A DNA stretch of 64,000 nucleotides from Heyndrickxia camelliae (GCF_002844575.1 NZ_PIQO01000015.1:56093-120092); one strand, 5' to 3'; numbered from the stretch's first letter, positions 48,545-57,094 are shown. Numbers and translations: made by a program. The notes: generated from the sequence alone by a model not told the origin.

Positions 48545-49720
48545 ATGAAGCTTGTGGAGAGAATAAGAAATCATCCCTTAAATGTGAATAGTAAAATCGT
48601 AAAGGAAGATATAATCTCTATCAATAACCATCGCATTTATCTCCTTTCGATTATCTTAATGTTGATTCATTTAGCGCATGGATTTATTTTTTTGATGTAT
48701 GATCCCGGTTTTAAGTCAGCGGAAAATGTTCATAGATGGAGAATAGGTGTAGCTTTTACCCACTTTACTATGTTTATTATCATTCTATTAATCGGTGGGA
48801 CTGCATTTATTTTAAAGCAAAAGCGGCTAGATAGAGGAAGAGTGGCCAATTATTTGCAATTCATTACGATAATAAGTTATTTCCTTTTCGGCATTGTTCT
48901 AAGTGCTTTTGACCAATACGTGAATGCAGGTATCAATGCTTTTATAAGTGTATGCATCGGAATTGCCGTTATACTTTTCATGCATCCCATTTATTCCTTA
49001 TTGATTTACGTTTTCTCCTTTATCTTCTTTCATTACGGTATATCGTTAACTCAGAGTAATCAAAATATATTGTTATCAGAAAGTGTTAACAGCATTTCCG
49101 TTATCGGCATTAGTTTTGGAATTGCCTTAATAATGTGGAGAAATAGTATCTATAAGATTTTTCAAGAGAAGGAAATCGATAAACAAAATCAAATTCTGGA
49201 GGAGCAAAATACCCAGCTTGAGTTTCTGGCAACTCATGACTCTTTAACTGGTCTCTTGAATAGAATGGAGTTTATGAAACGTACGGAAATAGAAATGGTG
49301 AGGATGGATAAATCCAAAAAGGAAATCTGTATTATTTTGATGGATATTGACCACTTTAAGCATGTAAATGATCATTATGGTCATCCTGCTGGAGATCAAA
49401 TTTTAAAAGAGGTTGGAACGCTGATAAAAAATTTGTTGGGGGATAAATATTTTCCATCTAGGTTAGGCGGGGAGGAATTTATTTTTCTTTTACCTGATAA
49501 AGCACTTTCAGAAGCTATGTTGATTGCAGAGGAAATAAAATCGGCCATTCAAGCGTATTTATTTGCGGTGGGGGATGAAACCATTATCGTTACAGCCAGT
49601 CTTGGAGTTGCCTCACTCAATATGGAGGAGGCAGATCCTTTCACATCTTGCTATCATCGAGCAGATATTGCACTATATGAGGCAAAGAATAATGGCAGAA
49701 ATCGTGTTGCTTATGCATAA
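48545..49720 (+). CDS. membrane-bound diguanylate cyclase (GGDEF)
   Basis: 391 aa from the ATG at 48545 (GGAGAAGGA upstream). Five or six TMs in residues 30-195, a short coiled linker (FQEKEIDKQNQILEEQNTQLE), then GGDEF domain from ATHDSLTGLLNRMEF with active-site RLGGEEFIFLLPD. GGEEF is compatible with c-di-GMP synthesis. The inhibitory RxxD motif expected five residues upstream is absent. Input signal unknown. Convergent with nagE. Confidence 0.9.
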   Translation: MKLVERIRNHPLNVNSKIVKEDIISINNHRIYLLSIILMLIHLAHGFIFLMYDPGFKSAENVHRWRIGVAFTHFTMFIIILLIGGTAFILKQKRLDRGRVANYLQFITIISYFLFGIVLSAFDQYVNAGINAFISVCIGIAVILFMHPIYSLLIYVFSFIFFHYGISLTQSNQNILLSESVNSISVIGISFGIALIMWRNSIYKIFQEKEIDKQNQILEEQNTQLEFLATHDSLTGLLNRMEFMKRTEIEMVRMDKSKKEICIILMDIDHFKHVNDHYGHPAGDQILKEVGTLIKNLLGDKYFPSRLGGEEFIFLLPDKALSEAMLIAEEIKSAIQAYLFAVGDETIIVTASLGVASLNMEEADPFTSCYHRADIALYEAKNNGRNRVAYA

Positions 49721-49758
49721 AAAGAAGGTGGACAATTGTAATTGACCACCTTCTTTTT
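49719..49758. terminator. bidirectional terminator
   Basis: AAAAAGAAGGTGG pairs with CCACCTTCTTTTT, extended inward by CAAT/ATTG; serves the GGDEF and nagE genes. Confidence 0.88.
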
Positions 49759-49760
49759 AT

Positions 49761-51713
49761 TTATTCTAAGTCGATAAACCCATTGTCACCGCGTTCAATC
49801 TTTCCTTCTTTTAACAATATAACTTTTTTATCCTGCTCCAGATTTGTAAAAATAATTGGTGTTACGATAGAAGGAACTTTATCTTTAATAAAATCAATAT
49901 CCAAGTTTGCCAGCTTTTGTCCTTGTTTGATACAATCGCCATCTTTAACATAGACAGTAAATCCTTCCCCTTTAAGGTTAACTGTATCAAGTCCCATATG
50001 TATCAGTAATTCCAAACCATCTTCAGATTCTAAGCCAATGGCATGATTGGTTGGGAATACGGATTTCACCACACCATTAAAAGGTGACAGAACTTCTCCA
50101 TCAGATGGTTCAATTCCAAATCCATCCCCCATCATTTTTTCGGAAAATACTTTATCTGGAACATCACCAATTTTTAAAAGCTTACCGCTAATCGGTGCTA
50201 TAAAGGAATCTTTTTCGAACTTTTTGACAGCATCGGACTTATTGACCGGTACCGTCTGTGTTGCTGGTGTTTCTGGCTCTGGAGGATGATCTAAAGAATA
50301 TAGTCTTTTCAATGCATTGGCTGCGAATTCTACATCTGGACCGACGATAATCTGTACACTGGATTTGCTAGTTTTCATTACTCCCCTTGCACCAAAGCGT
50401 TTGATCATCGATTCATCAATATTTCCGCTATCCCTTACATCTAAACGTAGACGAGTAGCACAGTTATCAATATTCGTTAAATTTTCTTTTCCACCTAGCC
50501 CTTTTAAAAATCCAGCAGCCATATGGGTATATTTATCCTCGCTAGATAGATTAACGGTATCGTCATCTGTAAATTCATCTTCATCCTCACGTCCAGGTGT
50601 TTTTAAATCTCTCCATTTGATAACGAAGTAGAAAACGATAAAATAGATAACCCCGTAAATCAAGCCAACTAAAAGTAATAGAATAGGCTTTTGGGCAATT
50701 CCAAAGTTTAGTATGTAATCAATTAAGCTTGCTGAAAAGCTGAAGGAATCATGGATTCCCAGCAAGTACGTCACGGCAAACGATGAAGCCGTTAGTAAAG
50801 CATGAATAACATAAAGCAGTGGAGATACAAACATAAATCCAAATTCAATTGGTTCGGTAACCCCTGTGACAAAAGAGGTTAAGGCCATACCAAGCAATAG
50901 ACCAGCTGTTTTTCTACGTCTATCTGTTTTCGCAGTTGCCATCATTGCAAAACATGCTGCTGGCAAACCAAACATCATAATAGGGAAGAAACCGGTCGTA
51001 AAAGTTCCTGCCGTTGGATCATGGTGCAAGAATCTTGTAATGTCTCCATGATATACACTTCCGGCAGCATCCTTAAAGGTACCGAAATCAAACCATACAA
51101 GAGTGTTGATAATATGATGCAACCCTAAAGGAATAAGCAGTCGGTTTAAGAAACCATAAGCGGCGTAACCGATAGCGCCGGCGCTTGTTATCCAGTGAGC
51201 TAACGCATCAATTCCATCTTGTACATACGGCCAGATATAGCCGAATATAATTCCCAGAATAACTCCTGCTAATGCTGTAATAATGGGAATAAATCTTCTC
51301 CCGCCGAAGAAAGCAAGCCATGTAGGCAAATGGATATCGTGGAATCGATTATACAGTATACCGGCGATTATCCCGGAAATAATGCCTCCAAGAACCCCCA
51401 TATTAACCGCAGGATTAATAGCATGAGTGGTAAAGGTTAAAACCATATAGCCAATGGCACCAGCTAATGCAGCTGCTCCATTATTATCCTTTGCAAAGCC
51501 AATGGCGACACCAATAGCAAATAATAGTGCCAGGTTGCTAAAGACTGCATCTTGTCCAATCGCCATGCTTCCAAAAAAAGCATTTCCAGCTTCCGCAATA
51601 AATTTGATATTAAGTAAGTCCGGCTGACCAAGGCGCAATAATAAACCTGCTGCGGGCAGCACCGCGATAGGCAGCATCAAGGATTTACCGATTTTTTGCA
51701 GAAATCCTAACAT
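49761..51713 (-). CDS. nagE: PTS N-acetylglucosamine transporter EIICBA
   Basis: 650 aa three-domain PTS permease. EIIC (1-375) has the GlcNAc-type regions HGDITRFLHHDPTAGTFTTG and GLPAACFAMMATAK; EIIB has Cys418 in NIDNCATRLRL; EIIA of the glucose (Crr) type has His572 in LLIHMGLDTVNL and His557. It imports and phosphorylates GlcNAc, or glucosamine. AGGAGGG 7 nt before the ATG. No YvoA/NagR-type operator was noticed. It complements the chitobiose-type PTS at 28.9 kb. Confidence 0.9.
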   Translation of the reverse strand: MLGFLQKIGKSLMLPIAVLPAAGLLLRLGQPDLLNIKFIAEAGNAFFGSMAIGQDAVFSNLALLFAIGVAIGFAKDNNGAAALAGAIGYMVLTFTTHAINPAVNMGVLGGIISGIIAGILYNRFHDIHLPTWLAFFGGRRFIPIITALAGVILGIIFGYIWPYVQDGIDALAHWITSAGAIGYAAYGFLNRLLIPLGLHHIINTLVWFDFGTFKDAAGSVYHGDITRFLHHDPTAGTFTTGFFPIMMFGLPAACFAMMATAKTDRRRKTAGLLLGMALTSFVTGVTEPIEFGFMFVSPLLYVIHALLTASSFAVTYLLGIHDSFSFSASLIDYILNFGIAQKPILLLLVGLIYGVIYFIVFYFVIKWRDLKTPGREDEDEFTDDDTVNLSSEDKYTHMAAGFLKGLGGKENLTNIDNCATRLRLDVRDSGNIDESMIKRFGARGVMKTSKSSVQIIVGPDVEFAANALKRLYSLDHPPEPETPATQTVPVNKSDAVKKFEKDSFIAPISGKLLKIGDVPDKVFSEKMMGDGFGIEPSDGEVLSPFNGVVKSVFPTNHAIGLESEDGLELLIHMGLDTVNLKGEGFTVYVKDGDCIKQGQKLANLDIDFIKDKVPSIVTPIIFTNLEQDKKVILLKEGKIERGDNGFIDLE

Positions 51714-51798
51714 GTAACGTCCCTCCTAATCTCTTGTTGTGATGAATATAGTGTTTAAATTGAGACAGAGTCTGCTTGCCTATTTTAACAGATTTTCT

Positions 51799-51999
51799 TT
51801 AATCAATAGAAATTTTTGTTTCATCTTTATCCTTTTTTGGCTCCCTTTTATCCATTTCTTGAATAATCCCGACTAGGTCGTCGATTGCCATTTCTCGCAC
51901 ATAGCTTTGATTATCTTCCAACTGGGCAGCCACACTGATAATCATTCTTTTAACATAGGTCCAATCTTCTTTAAAGGTCAAAAATTCTATTGTTTCCAA
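51799..51999 (-). CDS. small acidic hypothetical protein
   Basis: 66 aa, TTG start with AGGAGG about 9 nt upstream. ETIEFLTFKEDWTYVKRMI and a helical middle (SYVREMAIDDLVGIIQEMD) with a charged tail KREPKKDKDETK. Unrecognised. Upstream lies the dyad TTACCTT-T-AAGGTAA (52023-52037). Confidence 0.6.
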   Translation of the reverse strand: METIEFLTFKEDWTYVKRMIISVAAQLEDNQSYVREMAIDDLVGIIQEMDKREPKKDKDETKISID

Positions 52000-52091
52000 A
52001 GCCTTCTTCCTCCTACAATAATTTACCTTTAAGGTAACCGCTTTTTGGAATTCCTATTCTGTTGTTCGGTATCATTGGAAATCCTTTATTA

Positions 52092-52119
52092 TTGAAAAAA
52101 AAGGGGAATTTAGTATAAT
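52092..52119 (+). promoter_or_regulatory. tRNA-Ser promoter
   Basis: TTGAAA, 16-bp spacer, TATAAT, ending 20 bp before the tRNA. Confidence 0.65.
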
Positions 52120-52139
52120 AATAGAGGAATCATTTATTT

Positions 52140-52233
52140 GGAGGAGTACCCAAGTGGCTTAAGGGGGCGCACTCGAAATGCGTTAGGGGTAGTAAACCTG
52201 CCTGCGTGGGTTCAAATCCCACCTTCTCCGCCA
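52140..52233 (+). tRNA. tRNA-Ser (anticodon CGA)
   Basis: Acceptor stem GGAGGAG / CTTCTCC (one G-T pair), D-arm region CCCAAGTGGCTTAAGGGG, anticodon stem-loop GCACT-CGA-AATGC, a long class II variable arm, T-loop GGGTTCAAATCCC, discriminator G and encoded CCA. All serine-tRNA features are present. It marks the left edge of the repeat-rich region. Confidence 0.95.
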
Positions 52234-52371
52234 GATGATTTAAATACATATATTTATAATTATGTGTGACTTCAACTAAGTTTTCGTAAAATGAAAGCTT
52301 ATGCATTGAATATACTTTGCGAAATTATATACTTGAATTTTTTAGAAAGATATAATGAAATTAAACAATGG

Positions 52372-52540
52372 AAAAGAGGCTGGGACAAAAGGTTTTCAGC
52401 TAAAGAAAAACCCGAACTATCATGCGAAATTCTAATTTAGAGTTTCGTAATAGTTTGGGTTTTTTATTCATATCACTTAGTTTAAATAGAAACTATTCGG
52501 ATTTAAAAATAGTTAAATTAGTTATGTCCCAACCTCTTTT
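52372..52540. repeat. hairpin-forming intergenic repeat (GAGGCTGGGACA type)
   Basis: Outer arms AAAAGAGGCTGGGACA (52372-52387) and TGTCCCAACCTCTTTT (52525-52540) pair at 15 of 16 positions plus a G-T. An inner hairpin AACCCGAACTAT / ATAGTTTGGGTT with T-run forms a terminator. Similar elements with AGGCTGGGAC ends are widespread in Firmicutes. Confidence 0.65.
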
Positions 52541-52580
52541 TATAATATAAAGGCATAATAGTTCAACATAGGATGGTATT

Positions 52581-52611
52581 TCTTATTGAAGTAAAGGGGC
52601 AGGTTAGCTAA
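52581..52611 (+). repeat. interspersed repeat copy (GGGGCAGGTTAG type)
   Basis: TCTTATTGAAGTAAAGGGG then CAGGTTAGCTAA; compare the copies at 52872, 53784, 55168, 55911, 58999 and 63923. Confidence 0.5.
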
Positions 52612-52685
52612 AAAACAATATAAATAACATTCTTTGTGTGGGAAATGTAATACTGAGGTGAAAGTAGGTCTCGATTAGTACGGAA

Positions 52686-52849
52686 GTGGAATTGAATATT
52701 ATCGTATTGTTTATTTTCTTGATGTTTGGGCTTGCTTGGGTAGTCAGCGGAAAGTCATAATTCAGAAAGATAAAATTAATATTGGTCAAAATAATTCTGG
52801 AATACAATTGGCTCTAGATCTAATAGAGCTCATAAACCGATCCGGGTAA
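52686..52849 (+). pseudogene. frameshifted small membrane protein gene
   Basis: GTG at 52686 opens MELNIIVLFIFLMFGLAWVV-SGKS then stops (52760). One frame over, overlapping its end, continues QRKVIIQKDKINIGQNN then SGIQLALDLIELINRSG to the TAA at 52849. Together they would give a single-span protein of about 55 aa. No good RBS precedes GTG; a single frameshift (or two short genes) would explain it. Confidence 0.35.
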
Positions 52850-52871
52850 GTTATAGATGTACGATCAATTT

Positions 52872-52910
52872 GGGGGCTTTTTTATTCGACTAACGTGGCA
52901 GTTGTGTGAA
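52872..52910 (+). repeat. interspersed repeat copy
   Basis: GGGGCTTTTTTATTCGACT then AACGTGGCAGTTGTGTGAA; terminator-like T-run in its left part. Confidence 0.5.
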
Positions 52911-53055
52911 ACATTGTTTTGCTTCAAAAAATTCACATTTCCACTTGAACCTTACATAACGCAATGATTTATAATGAACGAAACAGCAGGATGAAACGCA
53001 GACAACGGTCAAAAAAATCGAACAAAATAAATTCGAAATCGGAGGAGAAACGGAC

Positions 53056-53622
53056 ATGAGAAAACTCGTATTGTTCATGCATGTATCGCTGGATGGGTAT
53101 GCGTCGGATTTGAACGGAGGACTCGATTGGATTCCGTACAACGAGGAATTAGAGAAATACGCCGAGGAGGTCGTAGCCCAAGTTGGAGCTCCCGTTTACG
53201 GACGGAAGACGTATCGCATGATGGAGAGCTACTGGCCCAAAGAGCTGGACAATCCGAATGCGTCAAGGCACGATATGGAGCATGCCAAATGGCTGCAGGA
53301 TGTTAAGAAGATTGTCATTTCCGGCACAATGGACAAGGTGGAATGGAACAATACGATTCTGATCAAGGACAATATCGCAGAGGAAATCAAGGTACTCAAA
53401 GAGCAGCCCGGCAAAAATCTTGTTATCTTCGGCAGCCCGGGAGCGGCGAAGACGCTGCTTAAGCTCGGCCTGATCGACGAATTCTTGCTTACAATTTGTC
53501 CAGTCGTCCTAGGCGGCGGAAAATCGGTATTCGACGGCAGCGAGAAAATCAGGCTTAAGCTACTGTCCAGTCGAACACTCAAGTCGGGCATTATCGCGGC
53601 CCGCTATGAGTTGGAGAAATAG
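53056..53622 (+). CDS. dihydrofolate-reductase-like (RibD C-terminal) protein
   Basis: 188 aa. RibD/DHFR-like fold: MRKLVLFMHVSLDGYASDLNG at the N-terminus, GAPVYGRKTYRMMESYWP, NLVIFGSPGAAKTLLKLGLIDEF and ICPVVLGGGKSVF. Similar to the YwjB/YyaP group of reductases with unknown substrate. GGAGGAGA precedes the ATG. The gene is much richer in G+C than its surroundings (36 of 60 bases at 53401-53460, against 22 of 60 at 54001-54060), suggesting recent acquisition. Confidence 0.85.
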   Translation: MRKLVLFMHVSLDGYASDLNGGLDWIPYNEELEKYAEEVVAQVGAPVYGRKTYRMMESYWPKELDNPNASRHDMEHAKWLQDVKKIVISGTMDKVEWNNTILIKDNIAEEIKVLKEQPGKNLVIFGSPGAAKTLLKLGLIDEFLLTICPVVLGGGKSVFDGSEKIRLKLLSSRTLKSGIIAARYELEK

Positions 53623-53762
53623 ACGTACAAGGTGTTCCGCTAACGGAGAACGATAGCTTAATAAACCGCCCTTAATGAGTAGGTTATAGTTTTGGCTGAA
53701 AATCAACATTGAGAATTAACAAAGACTTGTAATAAAATAATAAGTTTTGCAACTAACGGAGG

Positions 53763-53792
53763 CATTCCTTTTATAAGGAATGTTCTTTTTTT
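53763..53792 (+). terminator. terminator
   Basis: CATTCCTT-TTAT-AAGGAATG followed by TTCTTTTTTT. Confidence 0.75.
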
Positions 53793-53820
53793 ATTCAAGA
53801 AAAGGGGCAGGATAGTGACA
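53784..53820 (+). repeat. interspersed repeat copy
   Basis: TCTTTTTTTATTCAAGAAAA then GGGGCAGGATAGTGACA. Confidence 0.45.
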
Positions 53821-53995
53821 AAGAAAAGAAGGAGTTTGTAGTAAAAAAGATGAATTATTTTAGAATAATTAGATTGAGAGGAATTTTGAGGTAATCTTTA
53901 ATTGGCTTTATCGTGATATTTTTATTTTTCTTATCTTATTACAAGTGCAACTCAACAAAGGTACCAACAATACTATTTGAAATGAGGGGACAGAT

Positions 53996-54514
53996 TTGAT
54001 AATTAGACAAATGGAACCCCAAGAGTTACCGGTTGTCGCAAAAATCTATGTAGATAGTATGAAGGCAACCCATCAGGGGATTGTGTCAGAAAAGTTTATG
54101 GAGTCAATATCGAACGAAAGTACAGTTGAAAGATTCAAGGGGATTTTGGAGAATAGCAATCTACAATCATTTTGTTATGTAGCTGAAAGACAAGATAAAA
54201 TTATAGGATTTTCAATGGGCTCCTTACCTGATCATGCACCTCAAGGGTATCAAGGCGAGTTAAACACGCTATATATTTTGCCTCATTATCAACGTATTGG
54301 TGTGGGAAAAAAGTTGTTACATGCCGTTACTAATCACTTTAAACAGAATGAGATAAGGTCAATGTTTTTGGGAGTCTTTAAGGACAACTCTTCCGCAAGA
54401 AAGTTTTATGAGTCTGTTGGGGGTATCAAAATTGGTGAATTCCTTGATGAGCGTCTTAGTAAAATTAACGGACATGATCTAGTCATAGCCTTCTATGGGT
54501 GGAGACGTATATAA
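53996..54514 (+). CDS. GNAT N-acetyltransferase
   Basis: 172 aa. GNAT core: IIRQMEPQELPVVAKIYVDS, beta4 FCYVAERQDKIIGFSMG, acetyl-CoA loop LPHYQRIGVGKKLLHAV and LGVFKDNSSARKFYESVGG. Substrate unknown. TTG start with GAGGGGA upstream. Solitary gene. Confidence 0.88.
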   Translation: MIIRQMEPQELPVVAKIYVDSMKATHQGIVSEKFMESISNESTVERFKGILENSNLQSFCYVAERQDKIIGFSMGSLPDHAPQGYQGELNTLYILPHYQRIGVGKKLLHAVTNHFKQNEIRSMFLGVFKDNSSARKFYESVGGIKIGEFLDERLSKINGHDLVIAFYGWRRI

Positions 54515-54662
54515 TTTTATGAATATTCCATATTTAGAATGTATAGCGTCAATCCATCTTCTCAATAGATTTCAGCAGAGAGAAATTAAAAGTTTTCGGA
54601 GGATGCTGGATTAGTAGAGAGTGTTTTAGAAGTTCGAAAAACGTATTGGAAAGGTGAAGCCT

Positions 54663-55130
54663 ATGCCGAATTCTGCTCCTAAACTTCCTTTAACGCAGGA
54701 AGAAAGAGCCAAATTAAGAACTTGTAAAATTAAATTAAACGATATTTCGCATATTAGTACATTGGAACTTTCTCAATGCTTGGGAATATCCAGTGATAGA
54801 TCCAAATATCTGCGTGCTTTAGCTATATTTCAAACGGTTCCCTCGATTGGTCCAAAAGTTGCCCAACGGATAGTAGATTTAGGTTACTATTCGCTTGAAG
54901 AAATAAAGAACATGGATGGTTCTGATCTAATTAATTGTTGGGAAGAGAAGTGTGGATACTGGGAAGATCCCTGTTTAGAAGATGCTTTTCGTTGCATTGT
55001 CCATCATGCCAATAATCCAGAAAGTAATAAATGTTGGTTTGATTTTACAGAAGCACGAAAGGAATATCGCCAGCAATTCGGATACCCTGATACAAGACCT
55101 AAACTTGCCTGGCATGAAGTTAAGAACTAA
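54663..55130 (+). CDS. helix-hairpin-helix protein, Cdd1 family
   Basis: 155 aa from the ATG at 54663 (AAAGGTG 6 nt upstream). HhH segment at about 60-90 (LAIFQTVPSIGPKVAQRIVDLG), then DGSDLINCWEEKCGYWEDPC and HHANNPESNKCWFDFTEARKE, the Cdd1 pathogenicity-locus pattern. HhH motifs bind DNA non-specifically; cellular role not known. Four Cys in the central part (CWEEKCGYWEDPCLEDAFRC) may bind metal. Confidence 0.82.
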   Translation: MPNSAPKLPLTQEERAKLRTCKIKLNDISHISTLELSQCLGISSDRSKYLRALAIFQTVPSIGPKVAQRIVDLGYYSLEEIKNMDGSDLINCWEEKCGYWEDPCLEDAFRCIVHHANNPESNKCWFDFTEARKEYRQQFGYPDTRPKLAWHEVKN

Positions 55131-55473
55131 TTTGCTTATTTTATTAACAGATGCTTATGTTTAAGATCCAGCTGCCAATTTGGTGGCTTTTTCTTATTCG
55201 ACTAAAGGAGTTTAATTGAATAAGGAAATCAAGAATTGTGGAAGAAAGTAATCCACGAAACTCTAATATCCAATCCTTATGGTACTATACTATATTGTGG
55301 AATGTCCAAGGATGCTTTCATAATAATTTTTAACTACATATAACCGGTACACAAATTTGTTTAGTAAATTCTATATATTTTTGAAATTACACCTAACAAC
55401 TTGTTGGGTGTTTTTATTGACATAATTTGATGACATTAGGAAAAAATAAGATAAATAATGAGGAGGATATATT
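55131..55473. other. intergenic with repeat/terminator
   Basis: Apart from the repeat at 55168-55220 and a short AACAACTTGTTGGGTGTT dyad near 55394-55413, nothing recognised. Confidence 0.4.
55168..55220 (+). repeat. interspersed repeat copy with terminator hairpin
   Basis: GCTGCCA-ATT-TGGTGGC hairpin (55171-55187, two wobble pairs), then TTTTTCTTATTCGACTAAAG. The same hairpin-plus-TTTTTCTTATTC block recurs at 63917. Confidence 0.6.
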
Positions 55474-55845
55474 ATGTATAAACTTGCTTTTGCACTCCCC
55501 TTTTTGTTTGCTTTATTGCATGTAAATCCAGCATATGCAGTTGAAGTAACTGGCGTTGTTCAGATTATGGATCAAAACAATAAAGTTATAGTAAAGAAAA
55601 ATATAACATTTGAAGAGGGAGACAATATATACGACATAACCAAGAACAACTTTGATGTGACGGAAACAAACGGTATGATTACAGGAATCAATGGATTGGT
55701 TGAAAAACCTACAGAAAACATCCATTGGGCTGCATTTATTGATGGTAAATTTGTTGAAATTTCACCAGATGATGTAGGACTTTACGCAAATGATATTTTA
55801 ACATGGGCGTTAAGGGATCTCGATAAACAAGAGATAATGAAATAA
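55474..55845 (+). CDS. secreted DUF4430 (transcobalamin-C-terminal-like) protein
   Basis: 123 aa. Signal peptide MYKLAFALPFLFALLHVNPAYA cleaved after AYA, then a domain ITFEEGDNIYDITKNNFDV, NGMITGINGLVEKPTENIHWAAFIDGK that fits DUF4430, a beta-grasp domain of cobalamin-binding or adhesive proteins. GGAGGATATATT precedes the ATG. Function unknown; solitary. Confidence 0.75.
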   Translation: MYKLAFALPFLFALLHVNPAYAVEVTGVVQIMDQNNKVIVKKNITFEEGDNIYDITKNNFDVTETNGMITGINGLVEKPTENIHWAAFIDGKFVEISPDDVGLYANDILTWALRDLDKQEIMK

Positions 55846-55910
55846 ACAGAACTGCTCACCACGGAGGTTATATGTTTTTCCTTGTTAGCTAATAAGAGTT
55901 GAAGAGTAAG

Positions 55911-55970
55911 CTGTCAATCTCGGCAGCTTTTATATTTTTAAGTAAAGGGCAGGTTAGCTCAATAGGAATA
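55911..55970 (+). repeat. interspersed repeat copy
   Basis: CTGTCAATCTCGGCAGCTTT hairpin-like start, then AAGTAAAGGGCAGGTTAGCT. Confidence 0.45.
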
Positions 55971-55991
55971 TACCTACTTTCAAATTAATTT

Positions 55992-56020
55992 TTGAATGGT
56001 GGATGAAAGCTCTGTATATT
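55992..56020 (+). promoter_or_regulatory. promoter of a possible small RNA
   Basis: TTGAAT, 17 bp, TATATT; no protein start follows, but a strong terminator does 70 bp later. Confidence 0.45.
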
Positions 56021-56026
56021 GTTCAT

Positions 56027-56117
56027 CAATATGTTATACTGTAGTGAACCTTTAAAGCTTAAAATCATTTTACTGTACCTGTTTTAGATTCCTACTCACT
56101 GTTGAGTAGGTTTTTTT
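56027..56117 (+). ncRNA. candidate small RNA
   Basis: A promoter at 55992-56020 and the terminator CCTACTCA / TGAGTAGG plus seven T (56091-56117) frame about 90 nt without a translatable ORF with RBS. It could also be the leader of nothing else, as the next gene is on the opposite strand. Confidence 0.35.
56091..56117 (+). terminator. terminator
   Basis: CCTACTCA-CTGT-TGAGTAGG followed by TTTTTTT. Confidence 0.85.
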
Positions 56118-56142
56118 ATTTAAGATTAATCTAGAAATACAT

Positions 56143-56171
56143 AAAAAAACAGGCTCTATTAGGGCCTGTTT
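56143..56171 (-). terminator. terminator of the cold-shock gene
   Basis: On the minus strand AAACAGG-11 nt-CCTGTTT followed by seven T. Confidence 0.8.
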
Positions 56172-56188
56172 GTATAATTTTATTTAGA

Positions 56189-56389
56189 TTAAGCTTTTTG
56201 AACGTTAGCTGCTTGATCTCCACGAGGTCCTTGCTCAACATCAAATGTAACTTTTTGACCTTCGTCTAAAGATTTGAAACCGTCACTTTGGATAGCTGAG
56301 AAGTGTACGAATACGTCGCCTCCATTAGCACGCTCGATAAAACCAAAACCTTTTTCTGCATTAAACCATTTAACTGTACCTTGTTCCAT
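56189..56389 (-). CDS. cspD: cold-shock protein CspA family
   Basis: 66 aa, a full cold-shock domain. RNA-binding motifs KGFGFI (RNP1) and VFVHF (RNP2), start [13 protein letters not shown] and end [13 protein letters not shown] as in Bacillus CspB/CspD. RNA chaperone. The RBS AGGAGG lies 10 nt upstream. A leader of about 100 nt precedes it, as usual for regulated csp genes. Choice of symbol among csp paralogues is uncertain. Confidence 0.93.
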   Translation of the reverse strand: MEQGTVKWFNAEKGFGFIERANGGDVFVHFSAIQSDGFKSLDEGQKVTFDVEQGPRGDQAANVQKA

Positions 56390-56691
56390 TTTTGTTGCCT
56401 CCTAGTGTGTAACCAGACAATGTGTTACTATCCTTGCCCAAAGTGATCATCAAGACGAAAAGTCGACACTTATACTATCCTTTACACCGAACAAAAATAA
56501 TTCTTTTTTATCATAACAGAAAATGAAAAAGCTTGCAAACTCTTAGCTTCGTTGATTTCTTTTAATCATTATGTACTTGTGCTTAGCAGAAATTTTGGCA
56601 GGTTAGCGAAAATTGTGGTTGAAAACCATACTCTTCCTAGAAACTTGTGGTAATAGAAAAAATGGTTTACCCTTTTTAGGGAGTGAAAATA
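56390..56691. other. cold-shock leader and intergenic repeat remnant
   Basis: Minus-strand leader of the csp gene (about 56390-56490); GGCAGGTTAGCGAAAATTG at 56597 is a degenerate interspersed-repeat copy. No gene. Confidence 0.4.
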
Positions 56692-56887
56692 ATGTTTGAA
56701 AGTATTTGGGATATTATTACAAGGAAGTAGTCGAGTTTGCATTAGAGCCATTGATTGTTCTTTCACAATTTAAAATAATTTATATCAATGGAGCAACCGG
56801 AAAATTTTTTTTTAGAGCTTCCAAAGAAAATGTAATTGGGACCCTTTAGATATATTTAGAGATAATTTAGTCATAGAAAAAGAATAG
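56692..56887 (+). pseudogene. PAS-domain gene remnant
   Basis: GGGAGTG and ATG at 56692 start MFESIWDIITRK, which ends in TAG. In the next frame follows EVVEFALEPLIVLSQFKIIY then INGATGKFFFRASKENVIG, a clear PAS domain core, and after another frame change PLDIFRDNLVIEKE and stop (56887). A nine-T run lies in the FFF stretch. The gene is broken by two frameshifts and ends early; it was probably a PAS sensor protein. Confidence 0.6.
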
Positions 56888-57094
56888 CAGGGGTATATTA
56901 TCATCCGACATTCTTTCTATAGTAGCAATTGCCAATTCAGAATTTAAGTGATAATAACGATTATTGGACTCTTTTTTTCACATTAGTACGGGGAGTGTGG
57001 AAGGATATTGAGATGCTTGGTTAATAACCGAGTAAAATGACTAAAACTAACTCGATAGGTAAATATCAACTTAGAATAATAATGGAGTGATTTT

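Larger units (their letters stand above)
53623..53995. other. intergenic with terminator and repeat copy
   Basis: No gene. Contains the terminator at 53763-53792 and a repeat copy at 53784-53820. Confidence 0.5.
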
